Shown: positions 1 to 6,685 of the stretch, piece by piece
Layout of the letters: the number at the start of each line of letters is the position of its first letter
How positions within the stretch are numbered: position 1 is the first letter of the stretch
DNA from: Bacteroidales bacterium 45-6
Lineage (GTDB): Bacteria > Bacteroidota > Bacteroidia > Bacteroidales > Dysgonomonadaceae
Assembly (NCBI GenBank): GCA_001897035.1
Contig: MKRS01000550.1
Coordinates: forward strand, 1-6,788
Direction: 5' to 3'
DNA: 6,788 bases
The notes under the pieces: model-generated
Database searches by the model: none
What the model saw: only the letters and a program-made list of their open reading frames with translations
Told to the model about the DNA's origin: nothing
Made by a program: the position numbers and the translations under genes

Positions 1-363
1 GTTGAGCATGTCGAATAGTTGGTTTTCGTGTGCCTCCTCTTCTTTTATTATTGCGTCGATGCCTTCCAAGTTAGTGTATGGTGCATAGTTCTGCTGTGCA
101 TCTCCTTCCGAACGCTCCATCATTTTCAGCACAAATGTATTTCCCAGAATGGTTGCAAAAATGCCATAGACAAACAGCAGGAATTGACTCGGAAGCACTT
201 CTTTCTTGGTGTGTCTGGCCAAGAAGTTGTAATGGCGTTTCTCCTGTGCTGCGAGCTTCACGAATACCCGTTTGTTGCGTTCGTCTTTGCTCCTCCTACC
301 CAGCATCTCGTAGAGCAGGCTGCTTGTTATCTCGTCTTTTTGAAGTTGAAGCAATGTTTTCAT
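1..363 (-). CDS. Ferritin-like (rubrerythrin-type) domain of a VIT1/CCC1-family iron protein, N-terminal part, cut by window edge
   Basis: The first 121 residues are seen, starting at the ATG at 363 and running off the left edge with no stop. The fragment is helical and charged and carries the pattern of a ferritin-like di-iron domain: Glu11, the pair Glu41-x-x-His44 (QEKRH), Glu83/Glu86 (KMMERSE) and a second pair Glu109-x-x-His112 (EEEAH). A hydrophobic stretch at about residues 61-79 matches the position of the conserved segment before the LMERxE-like motif in this family. Members such as rhizobial MbfA fuse this domain to a C-terminal membrane VIT1 domain that moves Fe/Mn; that half lies outside the window, so the fusion is inferred. 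The gene follows argS on the same strand after a 157-base gap. No recognisable TAnnTTTG promoter was found in that gap. A stand-alone rubrerythrin-like protein is the main alternative. Confidence 0.75.
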   Translation of the reverse strand, partial: MKTLLQLQKDEITSSLLYEMLGRRSKDERNKRVFVKLAAQEKRHYNFLARHTKKEVLPSQFLLFVYGIFATILGNTFVLKMMERSEGDAQQNYAPYTNLEGIDAIIKEEEAHENQLFDMLN

Positions 364-520
364 TTTATAAAGGCTTTGTTGAGGTAATAAAAAAAAACAG
401 AAGTAACCAGAATCTTGATCCCAATCCAGAAGCAAGACTTTGATTACTCTTTGATATATTGTTGGGGAATGTAGGCGGAAATTGTCAAAAAAGCAAGTCC
501 CACCCTTTCCCAATTCGGCT

Positions 521-2314
521 TTACATTCTCTCTGGCACGTCGATTCCGAGCATCCAGAAGCTTTTCTTCACTGTGGCGGCCACGTTTTTCGACAGCAAGA
601 GGCGGAAATTGCGCAACGCTTGGTTTTCTTCTTTCAGAATGGAAAAATCGTGGTAGAACTGATTGTATTCTTTCACCAATTCATACACGTAGTTTGCAAT
701 CAGTCCGGGGTTGTACTCCTCGCCTGCCTGCTTCACAATGGCTGCAAAGTCGGCCAGGTTCTGAATCAACGATTCTTCTTTTTCTGACAGATTCAAATCC
801 CCGGAAATACGTTCGGTAATGTTGATTCCTGCTTCTTCCGCTTTGCGCAATACCGAGCGGATGCGGGCGTAGGTGTACTGGATGAAAGGCCCCGTGTTTC
901 CGTTGAAATCGATCGACTCTTTCGGGTTGAAAGTCATGTTTTTGCGGGGATCCACCTTCAGTATGAAATATTTCAAGGCTCCAAGTCCCACAGTCCGGGA
1001 TATTTCTTCGGCTTCTTTTGGGGTGCAATTGTCCAATTTTCCCAGTTCTTTGGAGGTTTCACGAGCCGTGTTCACCATCTCTTCCACCAGGTCGTCGGCA
1101 TCCACCACCGTTCCTTCGCGTGATTTCATTTTCCCTTCGGGCAATTCCACCATTCCATAAGAAAAATGGGTCAGGCCTTTTCCGAATTCGAACCCGAGCT
1201 TGTCGAGCAAGATCGAAAGCACCTGGAAATGGTAATTCTGCTCGTTTCCCACCACATACACCATTTTGTTGATGGGGTAGTCGTCGAATCGAAGTTTAGC
1301 TGTGCCGATGTCTTGTGTCATGTAAACAGACGTTCCGTCGCCCCGGAGGAGGAGCTTTTGGTCGAGGCCGTCGCCCGTGAGGTCTGCCCACACCGAGCCG
1401 TCTTCCTTGCGGAAGAAAATCCCTTTTTCCAAACCTTCCAGCACAACATCTTTTCCCGTCAAGTAGGTTTCTGATTCGTAATATATCTTGTCAAAATCTA
1501 CGCCCAGCACTTTATAAGTTTGGTCAAAACCGGCATACACCCACGAGTTCATGGTTTCCCAGAGAGACACCACTTCCTTGTCGCCGGCTTCCCACTGGCG
1601 GAGCATGTCTTGTGCTTCGAGTATCAGCGGGGCATTTTTCTTGGCGCTTTCCTCTGTTTGACCTTCAGCAATCAGTTTTTTTATTTCTTCCTTGTAATGT
1701 TTGTCGAAAAGGACATAAAAGTCGCCCACCAAATGGTCGCCTTTTTTGCCGGACGACTCAGGTGTAACGCCTTTGCCCCATTTTTTCCATGCCAGCATCG
1801 ACTTACAGATATGGATTCCACGGTCGTTCACGATGTTGGTTTTCACCACTTTGTTTCCATTCGCCGAGAGAATCCTCGAAAGGGAGAATCCCAGCAAATT
1901 GTTGCGGATGTGGCCCAAGTGCAAGGGCTTGTTGGTATTGGGTGAGGAATATTCGATCATCACCAAGGGAGATTCGGGAGTCTCGGAAGAGAAGCCGTAG
2001 CCGGGGTTTGAATTCACCTCGTCGAGCAATTCCAACCACGAGGATGGGGCGATTGTAATGTTTAGAAATCCCTTGATGACATTGAAATCGGATACTTCAA
2101 TTGTATTGTCGCGGAGGTATTCCCCGATTTCCTGAGCGGTTTGTTCCGGATTTTTCCTGGAAATTTTCAGGAAGGGAAACACCACCAAGGTCAGATGCCC
2201 CTTGAAGTCTTTCTTCGTTTTCGACAACTGCACAGTTTCTTCCGGAACGCTTTGTCCGTAAAGTGCCTGAATCGCGCTAACAACAATATTCTGAAGTTTT
2301 TTCTCTATTTTCAT
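521..2314 (-). CDS. argS: Arginyl-tRNA synthetase
   Basis: Cytoplasmic class I aminoacyl-tRNA synthetase that charges tRNA-Arg with arginine using ATP. The 597-residue product has the full architecture: an N-terminal additional domain (about 1-90, tRNA D-loop recognition), the Rossmann catalytic core with the HIGH motif as HLGH at 132-135 preceded by SSPNTNKPL, the KMSKS-equivalent loop as KMKSR at 395-399, and a C-terminal DALR-type helical anticodon-binding domain (about 475-597, beginning near the GPFIQYTYARIRS segment) ending in a typical short tail (GIDVPERM). The frame stays open upstream to 2635, but the start at 2314 is preferred: the protein from there begins like other ArgS proteins and has normal length, whereas the extra 107 codons look non-coding and cover the promoter. 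All catalytic motifs are intact, so the gene is expected to be functional and essential. Confidence 0.97.
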   Translation of the reverse strand: MKIEKKLQNIVVSAIQALYGQSVPEETVQLSKTKKDFKGHLTLVVFPFLKISRKNPEQTAQEIGEYLRDNTIEVSDFNVIKGFLNITIAPSSWLELLDEVNSNPGYGFSSETPESPLVMIEYSSPNTNKPLHLGHIRNNLLGFSLSRILSANGNKVVKTNIVNDRGIHICKSMLAWKKWGKGVTPESSGKKGDHLVGDFYVLFDKHYKEEIKKLIAEGQTEESAKKNAPLILEAQDMLRQWEAGDKEVVSLWETMNSWVYAGFDQTYKVLGVDFDKIYYESETYLTGKDVVLEGLEKGIFFRKEDGSVWADLTGDGLDQKLLLRGDGTSVYMTQDIGTAKLRFDDYPINKMVYVVGNEQNYHFQVLSILLDKLGFEFGKGLTHFSYGMVELPEGKMKSREGTVVDADDLVEEMVNTARETSKELGKLDNCTPKEAEEISRTVGLGALKYFILKVDPRKNMTFNPKESIDFNGNTGPFIQYTYARIRSVLRKAEEAGINITERISGDLNLSEKEESLIQNLADFAAIVKQAGEEYNPGLIANYVYELVKEYNQFYHDFSILKEENQALRNFRLLLSKNVAATVKKSFWMLGIDVPERM

Positions 2315-2352
2315 TCTTATAAAATATGCTTCTGATCTCAAATTCTCCAAAC

Positions 2353-2382
2353 GACCCATTGTTTGTGAATCGTTGACCCATT
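2353..2382. repeat. Pair of 8-bp direct repeats in the argS leader
   Basis: GACCCATT is found at 2353-2360 and 2375-2382, 22 bases apart (two helical turns), between the candidate argS -7 element and the start codon. Both copies are followed by a T/G-rich stretch. It may be a regulator site or a leftover of a short duplication; only the repeat itself is certain. Confidence 0.35.
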
Positions 2383-2394
2383 TTGTTCGGGTTG

Positions 2395-2402
2395 CAAATT
2401 TA
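2395..2402 (-). promoter_or_regulatory. argS: Candidate -7 element for argS
   Basis: The minus strand reads TAAATTTG, an exact match to the Bacteroidota -7 consensus TAnnTTTG, about 80 bases before the argS start. No good -33 TTG is present at the usual 19-21 base spacing; a T-rich run ending in G lies directly upstream instead. The call rests on the -7 match and position only. Confidence 0.45.
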
Positions 2403-2593
2403 CAAAAAAAAGTGTGTTTCTCCCATTTGATTTCCCCCCGAATAACAATAATTTGCAGTCTTAGAATGGAAGATGATCGCTCTTCCGGGTAAGGAATGTC
2501 ACGATTTGAACATCTACCCTTTGTCTGTGTTGCGCGTTTCGCCCTCGTGGCCTTGCATGGGAGGGAGAAGGCCTTTGTTTTAGAAGCAGAAGC

Positions 2594-2624
2594 TTGTACT
2601 TTAGGGCAGATTTTTATACATTTG
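2594..2624 (+). promoter_or_regulatory. kduI: Bacteroidota-type promoter for kduI
   Basis: A -33 TTG at 2594-2596 is followed after exactly 20 bases by TACATTTG at 2617-2624, an exact match to the TAnnTTTG -7 consensus. Both elements and their spacing fit the primary sigma factor promoter known from Bacteroides. Transcription would start near 2631, giving a leader of about 60 A/T-rich bases before the ATG at 2694. No classical Shine-Dalgarno sequence is present, which is common in this phylum. Confidence 0.7.
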
Positions 2625-2693
2625 CACCATACCAAAATCAGGACAAATCATATCATTTATTTGTTACTTATCATTACAATAAAGCAATAAAAC

Positions 2694-3593
2694 ATGAAAC
2701 GACTTTTCTTATCCCTGAGTTTAGCTCTTGCCGCATTGGCCGTGGCTGCACAAACTGTGAACTACGAGGTTCGTTACGCCCACGCTCCAGACGATGTGAA
2801 AAATTACGACACGCAAAAGCTCAGAAAGGAATTTCTGGTAGAGAATATCTTCGAAAAAGACAAGATTCACATCACATACACGCTGGTGGACAGATTCATC
2901 CTTGGGGGTGCGCTTCCCGTCACGCAAGCCTTGAAATTGGAAACGATTGATCCTTTGAAATCGCCAAACTTCCTTGCTCGCCGAGAAATCGGTATCATCA
3001 ACGTAGGTGCTCCCGGAAAAGTGAAGGTGGGAAACACGGAATATTCATTGGGCTTTAAGGAGGCCCTGTACGTTGGTTGCGGATCGGATGAAATTGTTTT
3101 CAGTTCCGACAATCCGGCAAGTCCAGCCAAATTTTATTTTAATTCCACTCCAGCATACAAGAATTATCCCACCAAAAAGATTACGACCAAAGATGCTGTG
3201 GTGAAGAACGCTGGTTCGCTTCCTGAATCGAACGACCGTGTCATCAATCAGCTGATTGTGAACAATGTGCTGCCCACTTGCCAGTTGCAAATGGGGCTTA
3301 CCGAGTTGAAAACTGGTAGTGTGTGGAACACCATGCCCGCCCACTCGCACATGCGCCGGATGGAGGCTTACTTCTACTTCCAAGTTCCAGAAAACCAGGT
3401 GGTGGCGCATTTCATGGGAGAGCCGCAGGAAACCCGCAACATTTGGGTGAAAAACGAACAGGCCGTTATTGCCGAACCTTGGTCGGTGCATTGCGGTGCT
3501 GGCACGAGCAACTACATGTTTATCTGGGGAATGGGTGGCGAAAATCTGGATTACGGCGACATGGACAAGATCAAGACGACGGATTTGAAATAA
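2694..3593 (+). CDS. kduI: 5-keto-4-deoxyuronate isomerase (4-deoxy-L-threo-5-hexosulose-uronate ketol-isomerase) with signal peptide
   Basis: Isomerises 4-deoxy-L-threo-5-hexosulose uronate to 3-deoxy-D-glycero-2,5-hexodiulosonate, a step in breakdown of unsaturated uronates from pectin or glycosaminoglycans; KduD normally follows. The product is a 299-residue cupin-fold protein. Metal ligands of the E. coli enzyme (His196, His198, Glu203, His245) correspond to His217, His219, Glu224 and His266, a constant offset of 21. Family-typical stretches include LRKEFLVE (43-50), [11 protein letters not shown] (95-105), WNTMPAHSH (211-219) and GEPQETRNI (242-250). Unlike the cytoplasmic E. coli protein it begins with a signal peptide: basic MKR, a hydrophobic core at about 4-17 and a Val-Ala-Ala|Gln cleavage site after residue 19. 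It is therefore predicted to act in the periplasm. It has its own promoter and terminator, and no kduD, lyase or glycoside hydrolase is seen nearby. Confidence 0.95.
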   Translation: MKRLFLSLSLALAALAVAAQTVNYEVRYAHAPDDVKNYDTQKLRKEFLVENIFEKDKIHITYTLVDRFILGGALPVTQALKLETIDPLKSPNFLARREIGIINVGAPGKVKVGNTEYSLGFKEALYVGCGSDEIVFSSDNPASPAKFYFNSTPAYKNYPTKKITTKDAVVKNAGSLPESNDRVINQLIVNNVLPTCQLQMGLTELKTGSVWNTMPAHSHMRRMEAYFYFQVPENQVVAHFMGEPQETRNIWVKNEQAVIAEPWSVHCGAGTSNYMFIWGMGGENLDYGDMDKIKTTDLK

Positions 3594-3617
3594 TTCCGTT
3601 CCGGCTAAAGAAACAAG

Positions 3618-3652
3618 CTGCCTTATCCTATCTGGGGATAAGGCAGTTTTTT
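3618..3652 (+). terminator. Rho-independent terminator after kduI
   Basis: A perfect 11-bp stem (CTGCCTTATCC at 3618-3628 with GGATAAGGCAG at 3636-3646), a 7-base loop and a run of six T (3647-3652) lie 24 bases after the kduI stop. The T-run on the plus strand only makes it directional, and it should separate kduI from the acetyltransferase gene downstream. Confidence 0.9.
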
Positions 3653-3707
3653 GTATCTTCGTGTAACTAATTTGATTGATTTACCCTTTTGATATTCTTT
3701 CGAGGCT

Positions 3708-4337
3708 ATGAAATACATCGACGTTGAAAACTGGAAACGCAGGGAGCACTACCAATTTTTTGGGCGGATGGATTATCCGCAGTACAATGTTTGTATGAAT
3801 TTGGACGTCACCAATTTTGTTCGATTCACTCGGGCGAATCATCTGTCGTTTTATTATTCGATGATATTTGCTTCTACCTCCGTAATGAACGATATGGACG
3901 AGTTCAAATATCGGATTCGGGATGGTAAAGTTATCCTTCACGACAGGCTGCATCCGTCCTTCACGGACATGCTGCCAAGTGATGACTTGTTTAAATTTCT
4001 GCTGGTGGAGATGGAAGAGACGCTTGTCGATTTTGTAAAGAAATCGGACGCCAAGAATCAGGCGCAGACGGTCTATTTCCCGATGGATGAAATAGCTGGT
4101 AGAGACGACCTGGTATATATTACCTGCTTGCCCTGGGTGTCGTTCACCCATCTCTCGCATACCATCAGCCTCAACCGGGAAGATGCCGTGCCACGGGTGT
4201 CGTGGGGAAAATATTTTGAGGACAGGGATCGGATTTTGCTTCCGTTTTCCGTTCAAGTGAACCACGCTTTTGTGGATGGGTTGCATGTGGGGAGGTATGT
4301 GGAAAGTTTGCAAAATTATTTGGACAATATCGTTTAA
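3708..4337 (+). CDS. Type A chloramphenicol acetyltransferase-like O-acetyltransferase (CatA family)
   Basis: A 209-residue protein that aligns along its whole length with classical CatA enzymes, which acetylate the 3-hydroxyl of chloramphenicol from acetyl-CoA as trimers. Landmarks in order: WKRREHYQFF (9-18), LHPSFTDM (81-88) matching the VHPCYT segment, LPWVSFT (141-147) with Ser145 at the place of the conserved serine, and the C-terminal active-site motif NHAFVDGLHVGR (185-196). His186 and Asp190 correspond to catalytic His195 and Asp199. The first His of the usual HHxxxDG motif is Asn185 here; that residue is not the catalytic base. Chromosomal CatA-like proteins often have unknown acceptors, so actual chloramphenicol resistance is not established. 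A GAGG lies just 2 bases before the ATG. The neighbours are not resistance or mobility genes, which argues for an intrinsic gene rather than a recent import. Confidence 0.88.
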   Translation: MKYIDVENWKRREHYQFFGRMDYPQYNVCMNLDVTNFVRFTRANHLSFYYSMIFASTSVMNDMDEFKYRIRDGKVILHDRLHPSFTDMLPSDDLFKFLLVEMEETLVDFVKKSDAKNQAQTVYFPMDEIAGRDDLVYITCLPWVSFTHLSHTISLNREDAVPRVSWGKYFEDRDRILLPFSVQVNHAFVDGLHVGRYVESLQNYLDNIV

Positions 4338-4399
4338 GGTTAGCCTTTGTTCACTTTCTGCGAATAGAAAATAACATTTCCAGCTCAATGTTTAACGGC

Positions 4400-4441
4400 T
4401 TTATTCAATTGTTTTGCCCGAAGAATTGTAATTTTATTCAA
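4400..4441. repeat. Pair of 9-bp direct repeats before the dehydrogenase gene
   Basis: TTTATTCAA occurs at 4400-4408 and again at 4433-4441, 33 bases apart (about three helical turns), in the 140-base gap between the acetyltransferase and dehydrogenase genes. It could be a paired operator, but the sequence is A/T-rich and chance is a fair explanation. No clean promoter was found in this gap. Confidence 0.3.
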
Positions 4442-4477
4442 AATATCAGAAACTGAAAATAGAAATTATCACGAAAT

Positions 4478-5326
4478 ATGAAAATCGAAAAAGTAGGATT
4501 TATTGGGCTTGGAAATATGGGGCATCCCATGGCTAAGAATCTTGAGAAGGCGGGATTTCCGCTTGCTGTTTACAACAGGACTGCTGCCAAAGCCAAGGAT
4601 TTTGAGGAAAAATCAAGTGTGGCCGGATCGATCCGCGATTTGGTTTTGCAATCTGACATTGTATTTACGATGCTCACAAACGATGCCTCCTGCAAGGCTG
4701 TGTATGACGAGATTATGACTCGGGATATTCAAGGAAAATTGTTTGTGGACATGAGTACGATTTCTCCCGAATTGAGCATTTCCATCGCCAATTCTATCAA
4801 GGCGAAAGAAGCCGGTTTCTTGGATGCGCCCGTTGCCGGAAGCACCAAGCCAGCCACCGAAGGCACTTTGACGATCATGGTTGGCGGAGACAAGGCTGAT
4901 TTGCAGCGTGCATTGCCGTATTTTGAAAAGCTGGGAAAAACAACTAAGCATTTGGGCGAAAACGGCAAGGGCTTGGCAGCCAAGCTGTGCGTCAACTATT
5001 TCGTGTCCATCATTTATCAAGGTTTGGCGGAATCTGTTCTCTTGTCCCAAAAATTAGGCGTGAACAGGAAGGATATTCTGGACATCATCAACGAAAGTGC
5101 TACCGGAAGCGGTGCCACCAAGGTGAAGACGCCACTGCTGCTTGAAAATGATTTTGCTCCGGCCTTTGCGCTTGACCTCATGTTGAAGGATATTCTGCTC
5201 GCTCAAAAGGCTGGAGCCAATTTCCCCCTGTCCCAATCGCTGATCGAAAGCTATCAGTCTGCGCACGATGCGGGTTTGGGAGAGCAAGATGTGATTGGAA
5301 TCATCAATAACATCCAATCGAGATAG
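4478..5326 (+). CDS. NAD(P)-dependent beta-hydroxyacid dehydrogenase (3-hydroxyisobutyrate dehydrogenase family)
   Basis: A 282-residue cytoplasmic oxidoreductase of the family that includes 3-hydroxyisobutyrate dehydrogenase, tartronate semialdehyde reductase and glyoxylate/succinic semialdehyde reductases. The N-terminal Rossmann domain has the dinucleotide-binding GFIGLGNMG (7-15) and, after the second strand, YNRT (32-35); Arg34 there favours NADPH over NADH. The substrate-binding signature DAPVAGS (116-122) is followed by GTLTIMVGG (129-137). The catalytic lysine is Lys169 in GKGLAAKLCVN (163-173), and Lys237 in LMLKD is the second conserved lysine. The C-terminal helical domain (about 165-282) completes the normal length. 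The substrate cannot be set from sequence. Proximity to kduI permits a role in reducing a uronate-derived keto acid, but the intervening gene and terminator weaken that idea. It ends in front of a terminator shared with tpx. Confidence 0.92.
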   Translation: MKIEKVGFIGLGNMGHPMAKNLEKAGFPLAVYNRTAAKAKDFEEKSSVAGSIRDLVLQSDIVFTMLTNDASCKAVYDEIMTRDIQGKLFVDMSTISPELSISIANSIKAKEAGFLDAPVAGSTKPATEGTLTIMVGGDKADLQRALPYFEKLGKTTKHLGENGKGLAAKLCVNYFVSIIYQGLAESVLLSQKLGVNRKDILDIINESATGSGATKVKTPLLLENDFAPAFALDLMLKDILLAQKAGANFPLSQSLIESYQSAHDAGLGEQDVIGIINNIQSR

Positions 5327-5393
5327 GATTTGAATATATGCTAGCCGGTTTTTGTTATTTCATGAGACATAAGTCGGATGGTATTAATATAAG

Positions 5394-5427
5394 AAAAGCC
5401 TTCTACTCGTTTGAATAGAAGGCTTTT
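5394..5427. terminator. Bidirectional terminator between convergent dehydrogenase and tpx genes
   Basis: A perfect 12-bp stem, AAAAGCCTTCTA (5394-5405) with TAGAAGGCTTTT (5416-5427), encloses a 10-base loop. A-rich and T-rich stem ends give a U-tract to transcripts from either side. It lies 67 bases past the dehydrogenase stop and 34 bases past the tpx stop, so it most likely ends both transcripts. Confidence 0.88.
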
Positions 5428-5461
5428 GTAAAATCAATTGTATTTATCTTTGGGAGATTTC

Positions 5462-5965
5462 TTATTTCAAGGCAGCCAGGGCAGCTTCGTAATTTGGTTC
5501 TTCCGTTACTTCAGGAACAAGCTGTGTGTAAGCTACTTTTCCATCTGCATCGATGACTACTACTGAACGGGCCAAAAGTCCCTTCAATGGGCCATCAGCC
5601 ATCAGCACGCCATAAGCCTGTGCAAATTCGGGGCTGCGGAAGGCGGAAGCAGGTGCCACGTTGTCGATTCCTTCAGCGGCACAAAATCTGCCGGCTGCAA
5701 ACGGGAGGTCAACCGACACAGCCAACACAAGGGTGTTGTCCAAGCCAGCGGCTTCCTTGTTGAACTTGCGAACAGAAGCAGCGCAAACGCCTGTGTCGAT
5801 GCTTGGGAAAATGTTCAAAAGCACCTTCTTGCCTTTCAGGTCTGCCAAGCTAACTTCAGAGAGGTCGCCTTTCACCAATGTAAAACCTGGAGCTGCTGTT
5901 CCTTTTGCAGGAAGTTCGCCTGCTACACTTACACTCAATTCTTTTTTGAAAGTGATTGTTGCCAT
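5462..5965 (-). CDS. tpx: Thiol peroxidase, atypical 2-Cys peroxiredoxin
   Basis: Reduces hydrogen peroxide and alkyl hydroperoxides with electrons from thioredoxin. The 167-residue thioredoxin-fold protein matches Tpx of E. coli (168 residues) throughout. The peroxidatic cysteine is Cys61 in [15 protein letters not shown] with Thr58 three residues before it, and the resolving cysteine is Cys95 in AGRFCAAEG, the same numbers as in E. coli, so an intramolecular Cys61-Cys95 disulphide is expected. Arg133 in [10 protein letters not shown] is the conserved active-site arginine. There is no signal peptide. The gene lies 59 bases downstream of the nitroreductase on the same strand; that gap contains no TAnnTTTG element, so co-transcription with the nitroreductase or a promoter inside it is likely. 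The shared terminator closes the unit. Confidence 0.96.
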   Translation of the reverse strand: MATITFKKELSVSVAGELPAKGTAAPGFTLVKGDLSEVSLADLKGKKVLLNIFPSIDTGVCAASVRKFNKEAAGLDNTLVLAVSVDLPFAAGRFCAAEGIDNVAPASAFRSPEFAQAYGVLMADGPLKGLLARSVVVIDADGKVAYTQLVPEVTEEPNYEAALAALK

Positions 5966-6024
5966 AATTTCTTTTTTTGATTAGTTTTAAAGTTCTCGTT
6001 ATTATTAAATTAATTACGTATTCC

Positions 6025-6666
6025 TTATTCGATCACGGTCAGGAACTCTTCCTTCGAGGGGCGCACTTTTGCTAAATTGAGCAGCCAGTCGTTGGCTTCG
6101 TCCCTGTATCCGAGCGGCAATACCAGCACGCTCCGCAGTCCCAGCTTCTCCAAGCCAAGCAGTTCGTCCAATTGCTCCGGAATGTATCCTTCCATCGGTG
6201 TTGAATCCACTTCCAGTTCAGCGGCCATTGCCATGGCAAATCCCAGCCCGATATAGGCTTGACGAGCAGTATGCTCGTAGTTGAGTCTCGCATCCCTGTT
6301 CAGGTATGCCGCCTTCAACCTTTCCACATAGGCATTGTATCTTCCGGTTTCCACCTTTCTTTTTTCTGTGATTTCCGCGAAGACATGGTCGATTCGCTCT
6401 GCCGTGTAATTATCCCAAACAGCAAATACCAGCACATGCGAAGCATCGGCCACTTGTTCCTGACCCATCGCTATGGGCACCATCTTGTTCTTGATGTCTT
6501 GGTTTCGTATTTCAAAAACCCGAAACGGATGCAATCCAGACGATGTCGGTGTCAGCAATGCTGCATCGATGATTTTATCTACTAACTTTTGATCTACCTT
6601 CTTAGAGGGATCAAATTTTTTTGTTGCATACCTCCAGTGGAGGGCTTCTTCCAAATTCTTACTCAT
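6025..6666 (-). CDS. NfsB-like FMN-dependent NAD(P)H nitroreductase
   Basis: A 213-residue flavoprotein of the nitroreductase family, expected to be a homodimer with FMN that transfers electrons from NAD(P)H to nitroaromatics, quinones or related acceptors; the natural substrate is unknown. Family landmarks: RYATKKFD (12-19) matching RHSTKAF of E. coli NfsB, TPTSSGLHPFRV (39-50) at the FMN site, DASHVLVF (74-81), PMEGY (157-161) matching PIEGF, and Lys200/Arg202 in LAKVRP matching the FMN-phosphate-binding Lys205/Arg207. The start at 6666 is chosen because an AAAGG lies at good spacing before it and it aligns with the NfsB N terminus. The upstream ATG at 6702 would add 12 residues and overlap the preceding gene fragment. 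tpx follows 59 bases later, which suggests a joint role in redox or electrophile stress. Confidence 0.9.
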   Translation of the reverse strand: MSKNLEEALHWRYATKKFDPSKKVDQKLVDKIIDAALLTPTSSGLHPFRVFEIRNQDIKNKMVPIAMGQEQVADASHVLVFAVWDNYTAERIDHVFAEITEKRKVETGRYNAYVERLKAAYLNRDARLNYEHTARQAYIGLGFAMAMAAELEVDSTPMEGYIPEQLDELLGLEKLGLRSVLVLPLGYRDEANDWLLNLAKVRPSKEEFLTVIE

Positions 6667-6685
6667 ATATAACCTTTTTGACAAC

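Larger units (their letters stand above)
2315..2693. other. Divergent intergenic region between argS and kduI
   Basis: This 379-base stretch has no convincing gene on either strand; the open frames crossing it give low-complexity or unlikely peptides. It holds a candidate argS -7 element (2395-2402, minus), a well-formed promoter for kduI (2594-2624, plus), an 8-bp direct repeat in the argS leader (GACCCATT at 2353-2360 and 2375-2382) and a 6-bp inverted repeat GGCCTT/AAGGCC (2549-2554 and 2568-2573). The segment 2403-2548 shows nothing else I can name. Confidence 0.7.

Noticed and set aside
364..520. Search for an argS terminator or a promoter for the ferritin-like gene
   Set aside because: Only a T-run without a stable stem and no TAnnTTTG match were seen on the minus strand, so nothing was annotated.
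1520..1945. 141-codon plus-strand frame inside argS
   Set aside because: It lies fully antisense to conserved ArgS catalytic-core sequence and its product resembles no family.
3045..3491. 148-codon minus-strand frame opposite kduI
   Set aside because: It is a shadow of the KduI coding frame, with no independent start signal or family match.
3654..3661. TATCTTCG before the CatA-like gene as a possible -7 element
   Set aside because: One mismatch in the TTTG part, and the place for the -33 element is occupied by the kduI terminator stem without a TTG.
3681..4388. Long 235-codon minus-strand open frame opposite the CatA-like gene
   Set aside because: The plus-strand protein in the same place matches the CatA family throughout; the antisense product has no recognisable motif and overlaps it entirely.
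5445..5452. TATCTTTG on the plus strand, a perfect -7 element pointing into the 3' end of tpx
   Set aside because: No -33 TTG at 19-21 bases upstream and no gene for it to serve; a short motif in A/T-rich DNA is likely chance, though an antisense tpx RNA cannot be excluded.
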